A DNA stretch of 15,845 nt from Betaproteobacteria bacterium. GTDB lineage: Bacteria > Pseudomonadota > Gammaproteobacteria > Burkholderiales > SG8-39. Position numbers and translations under genes: made by a program. The notes under the pieces were generated by a model. That model saw only the letters and a program-made list of their open reading frames with translations, had not been told where the DNA came from and did not search any database. Within the stretch, counting starts at the first letter, position 1. The number at the start of each line of letters is the position of its first letter. This document shows positions 6,793 to 14,480 of the stretch, one piece after another. The DNA is taken from the NCBI GenBank assembly GCA_012274205.1, contig JAAOZY010000339.1, positions 1 through 15,845 of the forward strand, read 5' to 3'.

Positions 6793-8012
6793 CCCGGACC
6801 GAAAGTCTGGCCGAGTCGCGTTATGCCTGGACGCGGCTCGCCGCCGCGCTCGCACTGATGACCATAGGCGGCTCCGGCATGTACGCGGTCACGGTGGTGC
6901 TGCCGCGCGTGCAGGCGGATTTCGGCATCGGGCGCGCCGACGCGTCCCTGCCCTACACCTTCACCATGATCGGCTTCGGCCTCGGCGGCATCCTCATGGG
7001 GCGGCTGGCGGACCGCTACGGCGTCATGGTCCCGGTGATCGTCGGCGCACTCGGGCTATGCACGGGCTTCGTTGCCGCCGGCAGCGCCGGCAGCATCTGG
7101 CAGTTCAATCTGGCGCAAGGCATGCTGATCGGACTGCTGGGAACCTCGGCGACGTTCGCACCCCTGGTCGCGGACATTTCGCTCTGGTTCACGCGCCGGC
7201 GCGGCATCGCCGTCGCAATCTGCATCAGCGGCAACTATCTCGCGGGCACCATCTGGCCGCCGCTGATGCAGCACTACATCGACAGCGCCGGCTGGCGCCA
7301 GACCTTTGTCGGCATCGGCCTGTTCTGCCTGCTCACGATGCTGCCGCTCGCGCTGTTCCTGCGCCCGCGCCCGCCGGTTCCGGAGCGGCCGGCGGCGGGT
7401 ACTGCTGCAGCCGGTGCCGAGGGCACACTCGGGCTCGCGCCGGGCACCCTGCTGATGCTGCTTTGCGTGGCCGGCGTCGCCTGCTGCGTCGCCATGTCGA
7501 TGCCGCAGGTGCATATCGTCGCGTATTGCGGCGACCTCGGCTTCGGCCCGGCGCGCGGCGCGCAGATGCTCTCGCTCATGCTCGGTTTCGGCATCGTCAG
7601 CCGGCTCACGTTCGGCTGGATCTCGGACCACATCGGCGGACTGCGCACGCTGCTGCTGGGTTCGACGCTACAGTGCGTGGCGCTGCTGCTGTTCCTGCCG
7701 TTCAAGGGGCTGGTGTCGCTGTACCTGGTGTCGGCGCTGTTCGGCCTGTTCCAGGGCGGCATCGTTCCCGCCTACGCGTTGATCGTGCGCGAGCACTTCA
7801 CGGCGCGCGAAGCCGGCGCGCGCGTGGGCACGGTGTTGATGGCGACCCTGTTCGGCATGGCGCTGGGCGGCTGGATGTCGGGCGCAATCTTCGACGCCAC
7901 CGGCTCCTATCGCGCCGCTTTCGTCAACGGCATCGCCTGGAATCTCCTCAACATCGGGATCGTGCTGGCGCTGCTCTATCGCGTGCGCGGGCGCACCGCA
8001 CTTGCCGCATAG
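6789..8012 (+). CDS. MFS transporter
   Basis: This is a predicted inner-membrane major facilitator of 407 residues with about 12 hydrophobic segments. The MFS signature after the second helix is GRLADRYG (71-78), with a pseudo-repeat GWISDHIGG in the second half. A hydrophilic linker rich in Ala, Gly and Pro (PERPAAGTAAAGAEG) separates the two six-helix halves. I start it at TTG 6789-6791, which overlaps the TGA of the reductase (TTGA) and is preceded by GAGGG. The next ATG would cut into the first membrane helix. The overlap implies translational coupling, so the cargo may be a substrate or product of the reductase. The cargo cannot be inferred from the sequence. A LysR gene converges on it from the right. 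Confidence 0.88.
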   Translation: MTRTESLAESRYAWTRLAAALALMTIGGSGMYAVTVVLPRVQADFGIGRADASLPYTFTMIGFGLGGILMGRLADRYGVMVPVIVGALGLCTGFVAAGSAGSIWQFNLAQGMLIGLLGTSATFAPLVADISLWFTRRRGIAVAICISGNYLAGTIWPPLMQHYIDSAGWRQTFVGIGLFCLLTMLPLALFLRPRPPVPERPAAGTAAAGAEGTLGLAPGTLLMLLCVAGVACCVAMSMPQVHIVAYCGDLGFGPARGAQMLSLMLGFGIVSRLTFGWISDHIGGLRTLLLGSTLQCVALLLFLPFKGLVSLYLVSALFGLFQGGIVPAYALIVREHFTAREAGARVGTVLMATLFGMALGGWMSGAIFDATGSYRAAFVNGIAWNLLNIGIVLALLYRVRGRTALAA

Positions 8013-8029
8013 CCGGAGGCCGGCGCGAT

Positions 8030-8944
8030 TCAGGCCCGCTGGCGCAGAGTCGGGGCCTGCTCTTCGCCGAGCTTCCAGGTGTCGCGCAGTACATCCAGCA
8101 GCGCCCGGATCGCCGGATCATCCCGGCGCGCGAGCGGATAGATGAACCACAGCGTGGTCTCGAGGCGCACGTCGCGCCACAGGCAGACCTCGCCCGCCGC
8201 CGCCTTTTCCAGCGCCAGCTCCTCGCGGATCAGCGACAGGCCGACACCGGACACGACCAGGCTCGCGATCACCGATTCCTGATCGGCCTCGACCACCCTG
8301 GTCGGCTCCATGCCATGCTTGTCGAACAACTCGCGCACCAGCTTATGGTGGCTGCTGATCGAAGGCGTAGTGACCCAGGGCTGATTCGCGACGGCGTCCC
8401 AGTCCGCGTCGACAACGCGGTCCTTCCATGCCGCCGGGGCGGCGACGCGGTAGGTGACGCCGCGCAGCCGCTGCCGGCCCACGAGCCGGTGCTCCAGGTC
8501 GCCATAGTAAAAGCTCGCGTCCAGATCGCCGTCGCGCACCTTGGCAAACGCCTCGCCGGTCACCTCCTGATGCAGTTCAAGCTGCAGCAGCGGGTAGCGC
8601 TCGACCGTGGCGCCCAGAAATTCGCCGATGCGAATGAAGCCCGGATCCGACATCGTCACCACGCCCACGCGCCCGGCAACCTCGCCTTTCAAGGCCTTGG
8701 CTTCATTGCGTAAAGCCTGTGCCGCCGTCAGTACCTTCTGCGCGTATGCCAGCAGGGTTTGGCCGGCGGCAGTCGGCACCATGCCGCTGGAAGTGCGTTC
8801 GAACAGCGCAAGGTCGAGTTCCTCCTCCAAGGCCTTGATTTGGGCGCTGACGGCAGGCTGGCTGACGTGCAATTTTTCCGAGGCGCGCGTCAGGTGGCCG
8901 GCCTCGGCCACGGCAACAAAGCTGCGCAGTTGGTAGAGCTCCAT
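8030..8944 (-). CDS. LysR-family transcriptional regulator
   Basis: This regulator has 304 residues, the usual LysR length. The winged helix-turn-helix occupies residues 1-60: LRSFVAVAEAGHLTRASEKL, then HVSQPAVSAQIKALEEELDLALFER. The remainder (about 90-295) is the periplasmic-binding-protein-like effector domain that binds a small inducer. The ATG at 8944 abuts AGGA, with another GGA slightly further up. The gene converges on the MFS transporter, leaving 17 bases between stops. It is divergent from the small DUF3563-like gene across 267 bases, the usual LysR arrangement for regulating a divergent neighbour. Control of the reductase-MFS pair is also possible. The inducer is unknown. Confidence 0.95.
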   Translation of the reverse strand: MELYQLRSFVAVAEAGHLTRASEKLHVSQPAVSAQIKALEEELDLALFERTSSGMVPTAAGQTLLAYAQKVLTAAQALRNEAKALKGEVAGRVGVVTMSDPGFIRIGEFLGATVERYPLLQLELHQEVTGEAFAKVRDGDLDASFYYGDLEHRLVGRQRLRGVTYRVAAPAAWKDRVVDADWDAVANQPWVTTPSISSHHKLVRELFDKHGMEPTRVVEADQESVIASLVVSGVGLSLIREELALEKAAAGEVCLWRDVRLETTLWFIYPLARRDDPAIRALLDVLRDTWKLGEEQAPTLRQRA

Positions 8945-9070
8945 TCCTATCGGTTCCGTTTACTGGAAAAACTGCAGCAAAACGAGGGGATATTGCCCTC
9001 GCGCATCCCAAAATCGGAGCGTCGCAAATCGCAGCACGAGCCGGTTTCGGACAAATTTGTTGCATTGCAT

Positions 9071-9082
9071 CATAACATTATG
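9071..9082. promoter_or_regulatory. Palindrome CATAA-CA-TTATG in the LysR/DUF3563 intergenic region
   Basis: CATAA and TTATG form a perfect 5-bp dyad around CA, within the most AT-rich stretch of the window (about 9050-9085) between two divergent genes. Its placement suits an operator, possibly for LysR autoregulation, and the minus-strand TATAATG-like text nearby could be a -10. It lies about 127 bases from the LysR start and 129 from the other gene's start. A 12-base dyad alone is weak evidence. Confidence 0.3.
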
Positions 9083-9211
9083 TCCAGCATAAGGGAAAGC
9101 GATGGCCGCTATCCGATCATGCGATTGGATTGTCGGCTATTTGCTCCGTAATATCTTGCACATACGACACGATAGCTGCGCTGAATCAAGCGCATTTTTA
9201 GGACATTTGAC

Positions 9212-9574
9212 ATGAGACTTTACGCCCCCCTGTATGAAGGTGACAGCATCCTACGCCCGGACGCCGCTTTTGGCGAGCCTGCGGTCAGGGTTTTCAGAGC
9301 GCCCGCGCCGGCGGCGGATTTGGTGCGGAGCAATATCGAGACTGAGGCAGCTGCCGAAATCGTCCTCGATTTTGATGCGATCGAGCAGCGCGCTCGGCAT
9401 GAGCGCAGTGTCGAACTCGCGCGCCTGATCAAGGCGATGTTCGCGGCCATCGGCGCATGGCTCGAGCGCACCGAGCACTACGATCGCGACAGCTTCTTCG
9501 CGGCGGCAGACAACCTCTCCGACCTGGAGCAACGCCAGCGTCATTACGAACGCACCGGCCTGGCGCACTACTGA
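9212..9574 (+). CDS. Small DUF3563-like protein
   Basis: This is a soluble, acidic protein of 120 residues without a signal peptide or membrane segment. The C-terminal part, DRDSFFAAADNLSDLEQRQR followed by HYERTG (about 90-115), resembles the DUF3563 pattern of short proteobacterial proteins: an aromatic residue, then xxAxxLxDLExRxRxxER. The N-terminal 50 residues (MRLYAPLYEGDSILRPDAAF and following) are unlike anything I know, and the middle (AEIVLDFDAIEQRARHERSV) is likely helical. AGGA sits 8 bases before the ATG. It is divergent from the LysR regulator, which may control it. Function is unknown; the DUF assignment rests on eye comparison only. Confidence 0.75.
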   Translation: MRLYAPLYEGDSILRPDAAFGEPAVRVFRAPAPAADLVRSNIETEAAAEIVLDFDAIEQRARHERSVELARLIKAMFAAIGAWLERTEHYDRDSFFAAADNLSDLEQRQRHYERTGLAHY

Positions 9575-9654
9575 TTCAGCGGCACAGCGGCGCGTCGCTC
9601 AGGCGCGCCGGCCGGGGGAACTAAATGACGCAGGCGCAAGGCCTGTGTTGAGTG

Positions 9655-10425
9655 TCACGAATCGGGGCACTGGAAAATGCGCGGCAGGGTCCGGCCGATG
9701 GAATCGGCAAGCAGCGCGTCGGCAATATCATCGAAAGGCGTCGGCTCGGCGTTGACGATCACCACCCGCGCGCCTGCCGCTTTCGCCTCGGCCACCGCGC
9801 CGGCAATCGGGTATACCTGCAGGCTGCTGCCGACCGCGATAAAGCAGTCGGCCTCGGCGGCGCAGCGCATGGCGCGGTCTATCACCTCCGGAATCAGGCT
9901 CTGGCCGAAGGAAATGGTATCGCTCTTGAGGATTCCGCCGCAGAGACCGCAGGGCGGATCTTCTTCGCCGGTCAGGAGGCGAACCAGCGTCTCCTGCATC
10001 GGCCCTTTCCAGCCGCAGCTCATGCACACCACCTTGAGCACGGTGCCGTGCACTTCGATCACGCGTTCGGGCGAATTGCCCGCCCTCTGATGCAGTCCGT
10101 CTATATTCTGGGTGATCAGCGCGTGCAGCTTGCCGCGGCGCTCGAGCGCGGCGATGGCTGCGTGGCCCGCGTTGGGCTGCGCCTCCCACGCCGGGTGCAC
10201 CAGCCGCGCCTGCCAGGCCTTCTTGCGTATCTCGGCATCGGCCATGTAGTAGCGTATGTCGGAAAGCTTCTCCGCCTGCGGGTCGCGCGTCCATACGCCC
10301 CGCGGGCCGCGAAAATCCGGAATGCCGGACTCGGTGGAAATGCCGGCACCTGTGAGGACCACCACGCGCGCGGCCGCTTCCACCCAGCCGCGCACGCGAT
10401 CGATCAAGGCCTCCGGCTGCGTCAT
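9655..10425 (-). CDS. Sir2-family NAD-dependent protein deacylase
   Basis: This cytoplasmic sirtuin of 256 residues removes acyl groups from protein lysines, consuming NAD and yielding nicotinamide and O-acyl-ADP-ribose. The NAD-binding motifs are GAGIS (26-30), GIPDFRG (34-40) and TQNIDGLH (105-112). The catalytic base is H126 in VIEVHGT. A structural zinc site is formed by C134, C137, C159 and C162. VGSSLQVYP (198-206) and IVNAEPTPFD complete the fold. The Tyr/Arg pair that marks CobB-type desuccinylases is not evident at the expected place after the GIPDFRG loop, so deacetylation or another short-chain activity is more likely. It stands alone, tail to tail with the DUF3563-like gene and divergent from the 70-residue gene at 10557. 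Confidence 0.95.
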   Translation of the reverse strand: MTQPEALIDRVRGWVEAAARVVVLTGAGISTESGIPDFRGPRGVWTRDPQAEKLSDIRYYMADAEIRKKAWQARLVHPAWEAQPNAGHAAIAALERRGKLHALITQNIDGLHQRAGNSPERVIEVHGTVLKVVCMSCGWKGPMQETLVRLLTGEEDPPCGLCGGILKSDTISFGQSLIPEVIDRAMRCAAEADCFIAVGSSLQVYPIAGAVAEAKAAGARVVIVNAEPTPFDDIADALLADSIGRTLPRIFQCPDS

Positions 10426-10461
10426 GCCCGCACTCCCGTCTTCAGCGTCAAGTTCCGGGGA

Positions 10462-10467
10462 ATTCTA
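10462..10467 (-). promoter_or_regulatory. Candidate -10 for the sirtuin gene
   Basis: On the minus strand this reads TAGAAT, 37 bases before the sirtuin ATG. No convincing -35 is present at the proper distance, so confidence is low. Confidence 0.25.
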
Positions 10468-10556
10468 GCATCGGCCGCGCCACGGCACAGCTTGCCACCC
10501 GGCGCTTTAGGGGCAAGAATGGAGCATGCGCAATTCATATTGAAAAGGAAACCGTG

Positions 10557-10769
10557 ATGTTCAAGCTGCAAGTTCAGGAAGATGATAAGGATCCGCAGGC
10601 GTGGCACGACATCAAGGGGCCGGATGGAAAATTGCTGACTTTCCAAACCGAGGCCGCTGCCCACGCCAAGCTGGAGGAGCTGTACCCCATCCTGGTCAAG
10701 ATGGAGCGTTTTTCCGCCGGGCCGAAGCGCACGCGCGCAGTGGTCATGTATGCAGAGAAAGAGGACTAG
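10557..10769 (+). CDS. Small conserved-looking hypothetical protein (70 residues)
   Basis: This is a soluble, charged protein with the pattern MFKLQVQEDDKDPQAWHDIK, then GPDGKLLTFQTEAAAHAKL and LYPILVKMERFSAGPKRTRA, ending in a beta-strand-like VVMYAEKED. The layout (strand, turn, strand, helix, strand) suggests a compact alpha/beta domain. I recall similar unnamed proteins in betaproteobacteria but cannot assign a family or role. AAGGA lies 8 bases before the ATG at 10557; a GTG one codon earlier is the alternative start. It precedes kup on the same strand but is separated from it by 111 bases that contain a separate kup promoter. It is divergent from the sirtuin gene. Confidence 0.75.
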   Translation: MFKLQVQEDDKDPQAWHDIKGPDGKLLTFQTEAAAHAKLEELYPILVKMERFSAGPKRTRAVVMYAEKED

Positions 10770-10781
10770 GGCCAGCGCTTT

Positions 10782-10796
10782 GCCGGAATGACCGGC
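10782..10796 (+). terminator. Weak hairpin after the 70-residue gene
   Basis: GCCGG (10782-10786) and CCGGC (10792-10796) form a 5-bp GC stem around AATGA, 12 bases after the stop codon. A C-rich rather than T-rich tract follows, so it is not a standard intrinsic terminator. It could attenuate transcription or stabilise the 3' end. Confidence 0.25.
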
Positions 10797-10809
10797 ACCC
10801 GCCCCCATG

Positions 10810-10838
10810 TTGCGTTGCGGCATCAATCGACATATAGT
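10810..10838 (+). promoter_or_regulatory. Sigma70-type promoter of kup
   Basis: TTGCGT at 10810-10815 and TATAGT at 10833-10838 are separated by exactly 17 bases and match the -35 and -10 consensus at 4 and 5 of 6 positions. Initiation near 10845 would give a leader of about 36 nucleotides before the kup ATG. This is the best promoter I can read in the window. Confidence 0.6.
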
Positions 10839-10880
10839 CGCGCTCCTCGCGCAGCCTGCGTAGTCTGAACGACGGTACCC

Positions 10881-12776
10881 ATGAACTCACGCGCGTCCGG
10901 CGATGGATCGAACGACAGATCCTCGCTCGCCCTGCTTACCCTCGCCGCGCTCGGCGTCGTCTATGGCGACATCGGCACCAGCCCCCTGTATGCGTTCAGG
11001 GAGGCCTTCAGCGGCGAACACGGCCTGCCCGTGACCCAGGCGAACGTACTCGCAGTGCTGTCGATGATGTTCTGGTCGGTCACGCTGGTGGTTTCGCTGA
11101 AATACGTGACCATCGTCATGCGCTTCGACAACGGCGGCGAAGGCGGCATCCTTGCACTGCTCGCGCTCGCCCTGCGCCTGACGCGCACCCAACCGCGCCT
11201 CACCTGGACCGTCGGCATGCTCGGCATTTTCGGCGCCTCGCTGTTTTACGGCGACGCGATCATCACACCCGCCATCTCGGTGCTCTCGGCGGTGGAGGGC
11301 CTGTCGGTCGCCACGCCCGCTTTCGAGCACTGGATCGTGCCGATCACCATCGCGGTTCTGGTCGGCGTGTTCGCCATGCAGAGCCACGGCACCAGCGTCC
11401 TGGGCAAGCTGTTCGGTCCGGTAACGGTATTGTGGTTCCTCGTGCTCGCAGTGCTCGGCGTGATTTCGATCGCCCAGACGCCGGCGGTGCTGGCCGCGCT
11501 CGACCCCAGGCATGCGCTCGGCTTCGCCTGGCACGCACCCGGACTGACCTTTCTCGTTCTCGGGGCGGTGTTCCTCGCCCTGACCGGCGCGGAGGCGCTC
11601 TACGCCGACATGGGGCATTTCGGCGCGACGCCGGTGCGACTGGCGTGGTTCGGTCTGGTGTTTCCTGCGCTGATGTGCAACTACTTCGGCCAGGGGGCGC
11701 TGGCGCTACGCGATCCCGCGGCGATAAAAAGCCCGTTCTACCTGCTCGCACCGCAGGAACTGCTGATACCGCTGGTAGTGCTTGCGACTATCGCGACCAT
11801 CATCGCCTCGCAGGCGACGATCTCAGGCGCGTTTTCCGTCACCAACCAGGCAACCCGCCTGGGCTATCTTCCGCGCGTGCCGACGCGGCACACGTCCGAG
11901 ACCGAACGCGGCCAGATTTACATTCCGCAGGTGAACTGGACCATGCTGGTACTGGTAATCCTGCTGGTGCTTGCGTTCAAAACCTCGACCGCGATCGCCG
12001 CCGCCTATGGCATCGCGGTGTCGGGAACCATGGTTCTCACGACTGCACTGATCGCCATCGTTTCGATCTCGATGAAGAAGCGGCCGAATCCCCTGTTTCT
12101 GCTGTTACTGGCGCTGATCGGCGCGGTGGAGCTGATATTCTTCCTGGCGAACGCGACCAAATTCGCCGATGGCGGCTGGTTTCCGCTGGCTTGCGGCCTG
12201 GTGCTGTTCGTGCTGCTGACCACCTGGAAGCGCGCGGCCGCCACGCTCACCGCGCTTGAGATCGCCAAGCGCGTGCCGCTGGACGCCTTCCCGGCGCTGT
12301 GCAGCGCCGATATCCCGCGCGTCTCGGGCACCGCGGTGTTTCTCACCCCGGACCCGGACTCGGTACCCACTGTGCTGCTGCACAACCTCAAGCACAACAA
12401 GGTGCTGCACCAGCGCATCGTGTTTCTGACGATAGCCAACGAGGACGTGCCGCGGATTCCGGACATCGAGCGCACCGAGGTGCGGGTGATCGAGCGCGGC
12501 TGCGTCTACCAGGCGACGCTGCGCTACGGCTTCATGGAGCAGCCCGATGTGCTAACGGGATTGAAGCTGCTCGAGCGCCACGGGCTCCATTTCGACACCC
12601 TGGACACGACCTTCTTCCTCGGCAAGGCTACGCTCGCGCGCGCGGCGAAGCGCGGTCTGTTCACCTGGCGCCGGGAACTGTTCCGCTGGATGCAGCGTAA
12701 CAGTCCCGCGCCAGCCGAGTATTTCGGCCTGCCGCCGGATCGCGTGATCGAACTCGGTACGCGGGTTACGCTGTAG
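10881..12776 (+). CDS. kup: Low-affinity potassium uptake transporter Kup
   Basis: This inner-membrane K+ importer of the KUP/HAK/KT family probably works as a K+/H+ symporter. The family signature GVVYGDIGTSPLYAFREAF begins at residue 25, at the first membrane helix. FDNGGEGGILALLALALRL is the conserved loop after the second helix, and LFYGDAIITPAISVLSAVEG a later signature helix. About 12 membrane segments fill residues 15-460. The C-terminal 170 residues are the cytoplasmic domain, with AVFLTPDPDSVPTVLLHNLK and a C-terminal FGLPPDRVIELGTRVTL. At 631 residues it is full length. The ribosome site before the ATG at 10881 is poor. It converges on the rhodanese gene with 47 bases between stops. 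Confidence 0.98.
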   Translation: MNSRASGDGSNDRSSLALLTLAALGVVYGDIGTSPLYAFREAFSGEHGLPVTQANVLAVLSMMFWSVTLVVSLKYVTIVMRFDNGGEGGILALLALALRLTRTQPRLTWTVGMLGIFGASLFYGDAIITPAISVLSAVEGLSVATPAFEHWIVPITIAVLVGVFAMQSHGTSVLGKLFGPVTVLWFLVLAVLGVISIAQTPAVLAALDPRHALGFAWHAPGLTFLVLGAVFLALTGAEALYADMGHFGATPVRLAWFGLVFPALMCNYFGQGALALRDPAAIKSPFYLLAPQELLIPLVVLATIATIIASQATISGAFSVTNQATRLGYLPRVPTRHTSETERGQIYIPQVNWTMLVLVILLVLAFKTSTAIAAAYGIAVSGTMVLTTALIAIVSISMKKRPNPLFLLLLALIGAVELIFFLANATKFADGGWFPLACGLVLFVLLTTWKRAAATLTALEIAKRVPLDAFPALCSADIPRVSGTAVFLTPDPDSVPTVLLHNLKHNKVLHQRIVFLTIANEDVPRIPDIERTEVRVIERGCVYQATLRYGFMEQPDVLTGLKLLERHGLHFDTLDTTFFLGKATLARAAKRGLFTWRRELFRWMQRNSPAPAEYFGLPPDRVIELGTRVTL

Positions 12777-12823
12777 CGCCTGTTTCCAGCCGAACGCGGA
12801 CCAGCTTCGCGCCCTCTCCCGGC

Positions 12824-14425
12824 TCAGTCGAAGGCGCGAAAGCGGATGGTGGGATCGCGTTGAATCTGGTCGACCAGCGCGACTTCCCAGCTGAGATAGG
12901 CGCGCGCGTGCTTTTCGTAGTCGCGGGCGTGGTCATAGGGTTTGTACCAGACGTCATCCTGCGACGTGGTAGCGTTTTCGATGCCGGTATCCACCGGCAG
13001 CTTCAGCATGAACCAGCCTGCGTTGCCGCCCTCGAGCACGATCACCTGCGCAGCCGGCCACAGGGCCGCGGCTTCCGGCGCGGCCAGATGCGCAAGTACG
13101 CCGTCCTCCGAAGTCAGCACCAGCAAGCGTGCACCTGCCAGTTTTGCACGCGCCTCGGCCAGCCTCGCGCGCACCGCCCACCAGGCGCCCTGGATGTGCC
13201 GGTCGCGAAACCTCAGGCTGGTCGCAAGATCGAGCACGGTGGCGCCGTCTTGTTGCTGGCGCTGCACCAATTCGCGCGCGCTGATGCTGCGCCACGGCCT
13301 TAAACCCGGCGGTATTTGCGCGCGCGCGCCGCTGTCCAGCTTCCAGCCGGCGAAGCCGTCCCCGCCCTCGGGCTCGAGCGCACAGACTTCGCTCCAGCCC
13401 ATCTGCTTGAGCCAGGACGCGGTCATCACCGAGCGCACCCGCGCCGGATCGATCAGCACAATGCGCGCGCCGCGCACGCCGACGAATTCGTCTGTTGCCT
13501 GCACCAGCTGCCCGCCGGGCGCGTGGCGCGAACCGGCGATGCGCAACTGCTCGAATTCCTGCAGTGTGCGCACATCGAGCAGGTACAACGTGCGCGATGA
13601 ATCCCGCAGCCAGTCCTCGACCTGGCTGCGCGCCGCGAATTTCACTTCGAAGCGCCGCGCCACGTGCTCTGCCGCCGCGCGCGCCCGCGCGGCGCCCGCG
13701 GCAGTGGGAGCCGGCGCCACCGCAGTAGAGCCGCGCTCGCAGGCGTAGCCGGCCAGCTCCCAGCCCATGGTGCCATCCTTCAAAGCGACCACCTCATTCG
13801 GAATGCCCGCATTCCTCAGCGACTGGCAGCCGATGATGCTGCGCGTGCGCCCGGCACAGTTGACCACCACCAGCGTATCGGGGTCCGGGGCGAGGTCGTG
13901 CACGCGGTACACCAATTCGGCGCCAGGCGCGTCGATTCCGCCCGGAATGTTCATGCGGTGGTATTCCTCGTACGGCCGCGAATCGAGGATGACGAGTTTC
14001 CTGCCGCTGTCGATCAGCCGCCTGATTTCCTGCGGCGGCACGCGCGGCGTGTCGTAGTGATGCTCGACGAATTCGCCGAAGGCCTTGGACGGGACGTTGA
14101 CGCCGGAAAACAGCTCGCCGCCTGCGGCGGCCCAGCCGGCGCAGCCGCCCTCCAGTATCGCAATGTCGGTGTAACCGAGCGCTTCCAGCTTTGCCGCGGC
14201 GCGTTCGGCCAGGTCTTCGCCGCCGCCGTCGAGCAGCATCACAGGTGCGCTACACCGCGGCAGCAGATCGCCTGCCATCATTTCCAGGCGCGACAGCGGC
14301 AGCGAAGCGGCGAAGAATGGATGTCCCTGGTAGTGCACCCCCTGCTCGCGCACGTCTAGCAGTGCCAGCTCGGTGTTCGCGAGCAGCAGCTCGCGCAGCG
14401 CGGCGCTCGCGATGGCGCGGCTCAT
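12824..14425 (-). CDS. Four-domain rhodanese-like sulfurtransferase with one catalytic cysteine
   Basis: This 533-residue cytoplasmic protein is built from four tandem rhodanese domains: about 1-105, 125-232, 258-365 and 376-478. Only the second has an active-site loop, CAGRTRS at 190-196 (Cys190). The equivalent loops are LDGGGED (65-71) in domain 1, IDPARVR (325-331) in domain 3 and TSEDGVL (438-444) in domain 4, all without cysteine. Each domain keeps its approach motif (LLDVRE 22-27, ILDSRPYEEY 146-155, LLDVRTLQEFE 282-292, VLDLATSLRF 397-406). A conserved-looking tail (VWYKPYDHARDYEKHARAYL) follows the last domain. Rhodaneses move sulfane sulfur between a donor and a thiol or cyanide. 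It is 55 bases downstream of the cupin dioxygenase gene, so its likely partner is that enzyme's substrate or product. The ribosome site is weak. Confidence 0.92.
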   Translation of the reverse strand: MSRAIASAALRELLLANTELALLDVREQGVHYQGHPFFAASLPLSRLEMMAGDLLPRCSAPVMLLDGGGEDLAERAAAKLEALGYTDIAILEGGCAGWAAAGGELFSGVNVPSKAFGEFVEHHYDTPRVPPQEIRRLIDSGRKLVILDSRPYEEYHRMNIPGGIDAPGAELVYRVHDLAPDPDTLVVVNCAGRTRSIIGCQSLRNAGIPNEVVALKDGTMGWELAGYACERGSTAVAPAPTAAGAARARAAAEHVARRFEVKFAARSQVEDWLRDSSRTLYLLDVRTLQEFEQLRIAGSRHAPGGQLVQATDEFVGVRGARIVLIDPARVRSVMTASWLKQMGWSEVCALEPEGGDGFAGWKLDSGARAQIPPGLRPWRSISARELVQRQQQDGATVLDLATSLRFRDRHIQGAWWAVRARLAEARAKLAGARLLVLTSEDGVLAHLAAPEAAALWPAAQVIVLEGGNAGWFMLKLPVDTGIENATTSQDDVWYKPYDHARDYEKHARAYLSWEVALVDQIQRDPTIRFRAFD

Positions 14426-14480
14426 AGGTCCAGCTTGCCGCTTCGCCTTGGGTCTCCACTCTTGCGGAACAGCATCGGGC

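Noticed and set aside
5772..8012. A 746-codon open frame apparently fusing an Arg/Ala-rich N-terminus to the MFS transporter
   Set aside because: Its first two-thirds overlap the intact reductase gene in another frame and have shadow-like composition. The real transporter begins at the TTG at 6789.
8012..8024. Hairpin GCCGG/CCGGC between the convergent MFS and LysR genes
   Set aside because: The stem is only 5 bp with no T-run on either strand, so I cannot support a bidirectional terminator.
7058..8713. 551-codon plus-strand ORF spanning the MFS and LysR genes
   Set aside because: It reads through both genes in a wrong frame, is rich in Arg, Ala and His, and has no recognisable domain.
8978..8991. 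A 14-mer (CAAAACGAGGGGAT) shared in inverted orientation with the right arm of the element at 165-178
   Set aside because: About one such match is expected by chance in a window of this size, and the rest of the element is not present at 8978.
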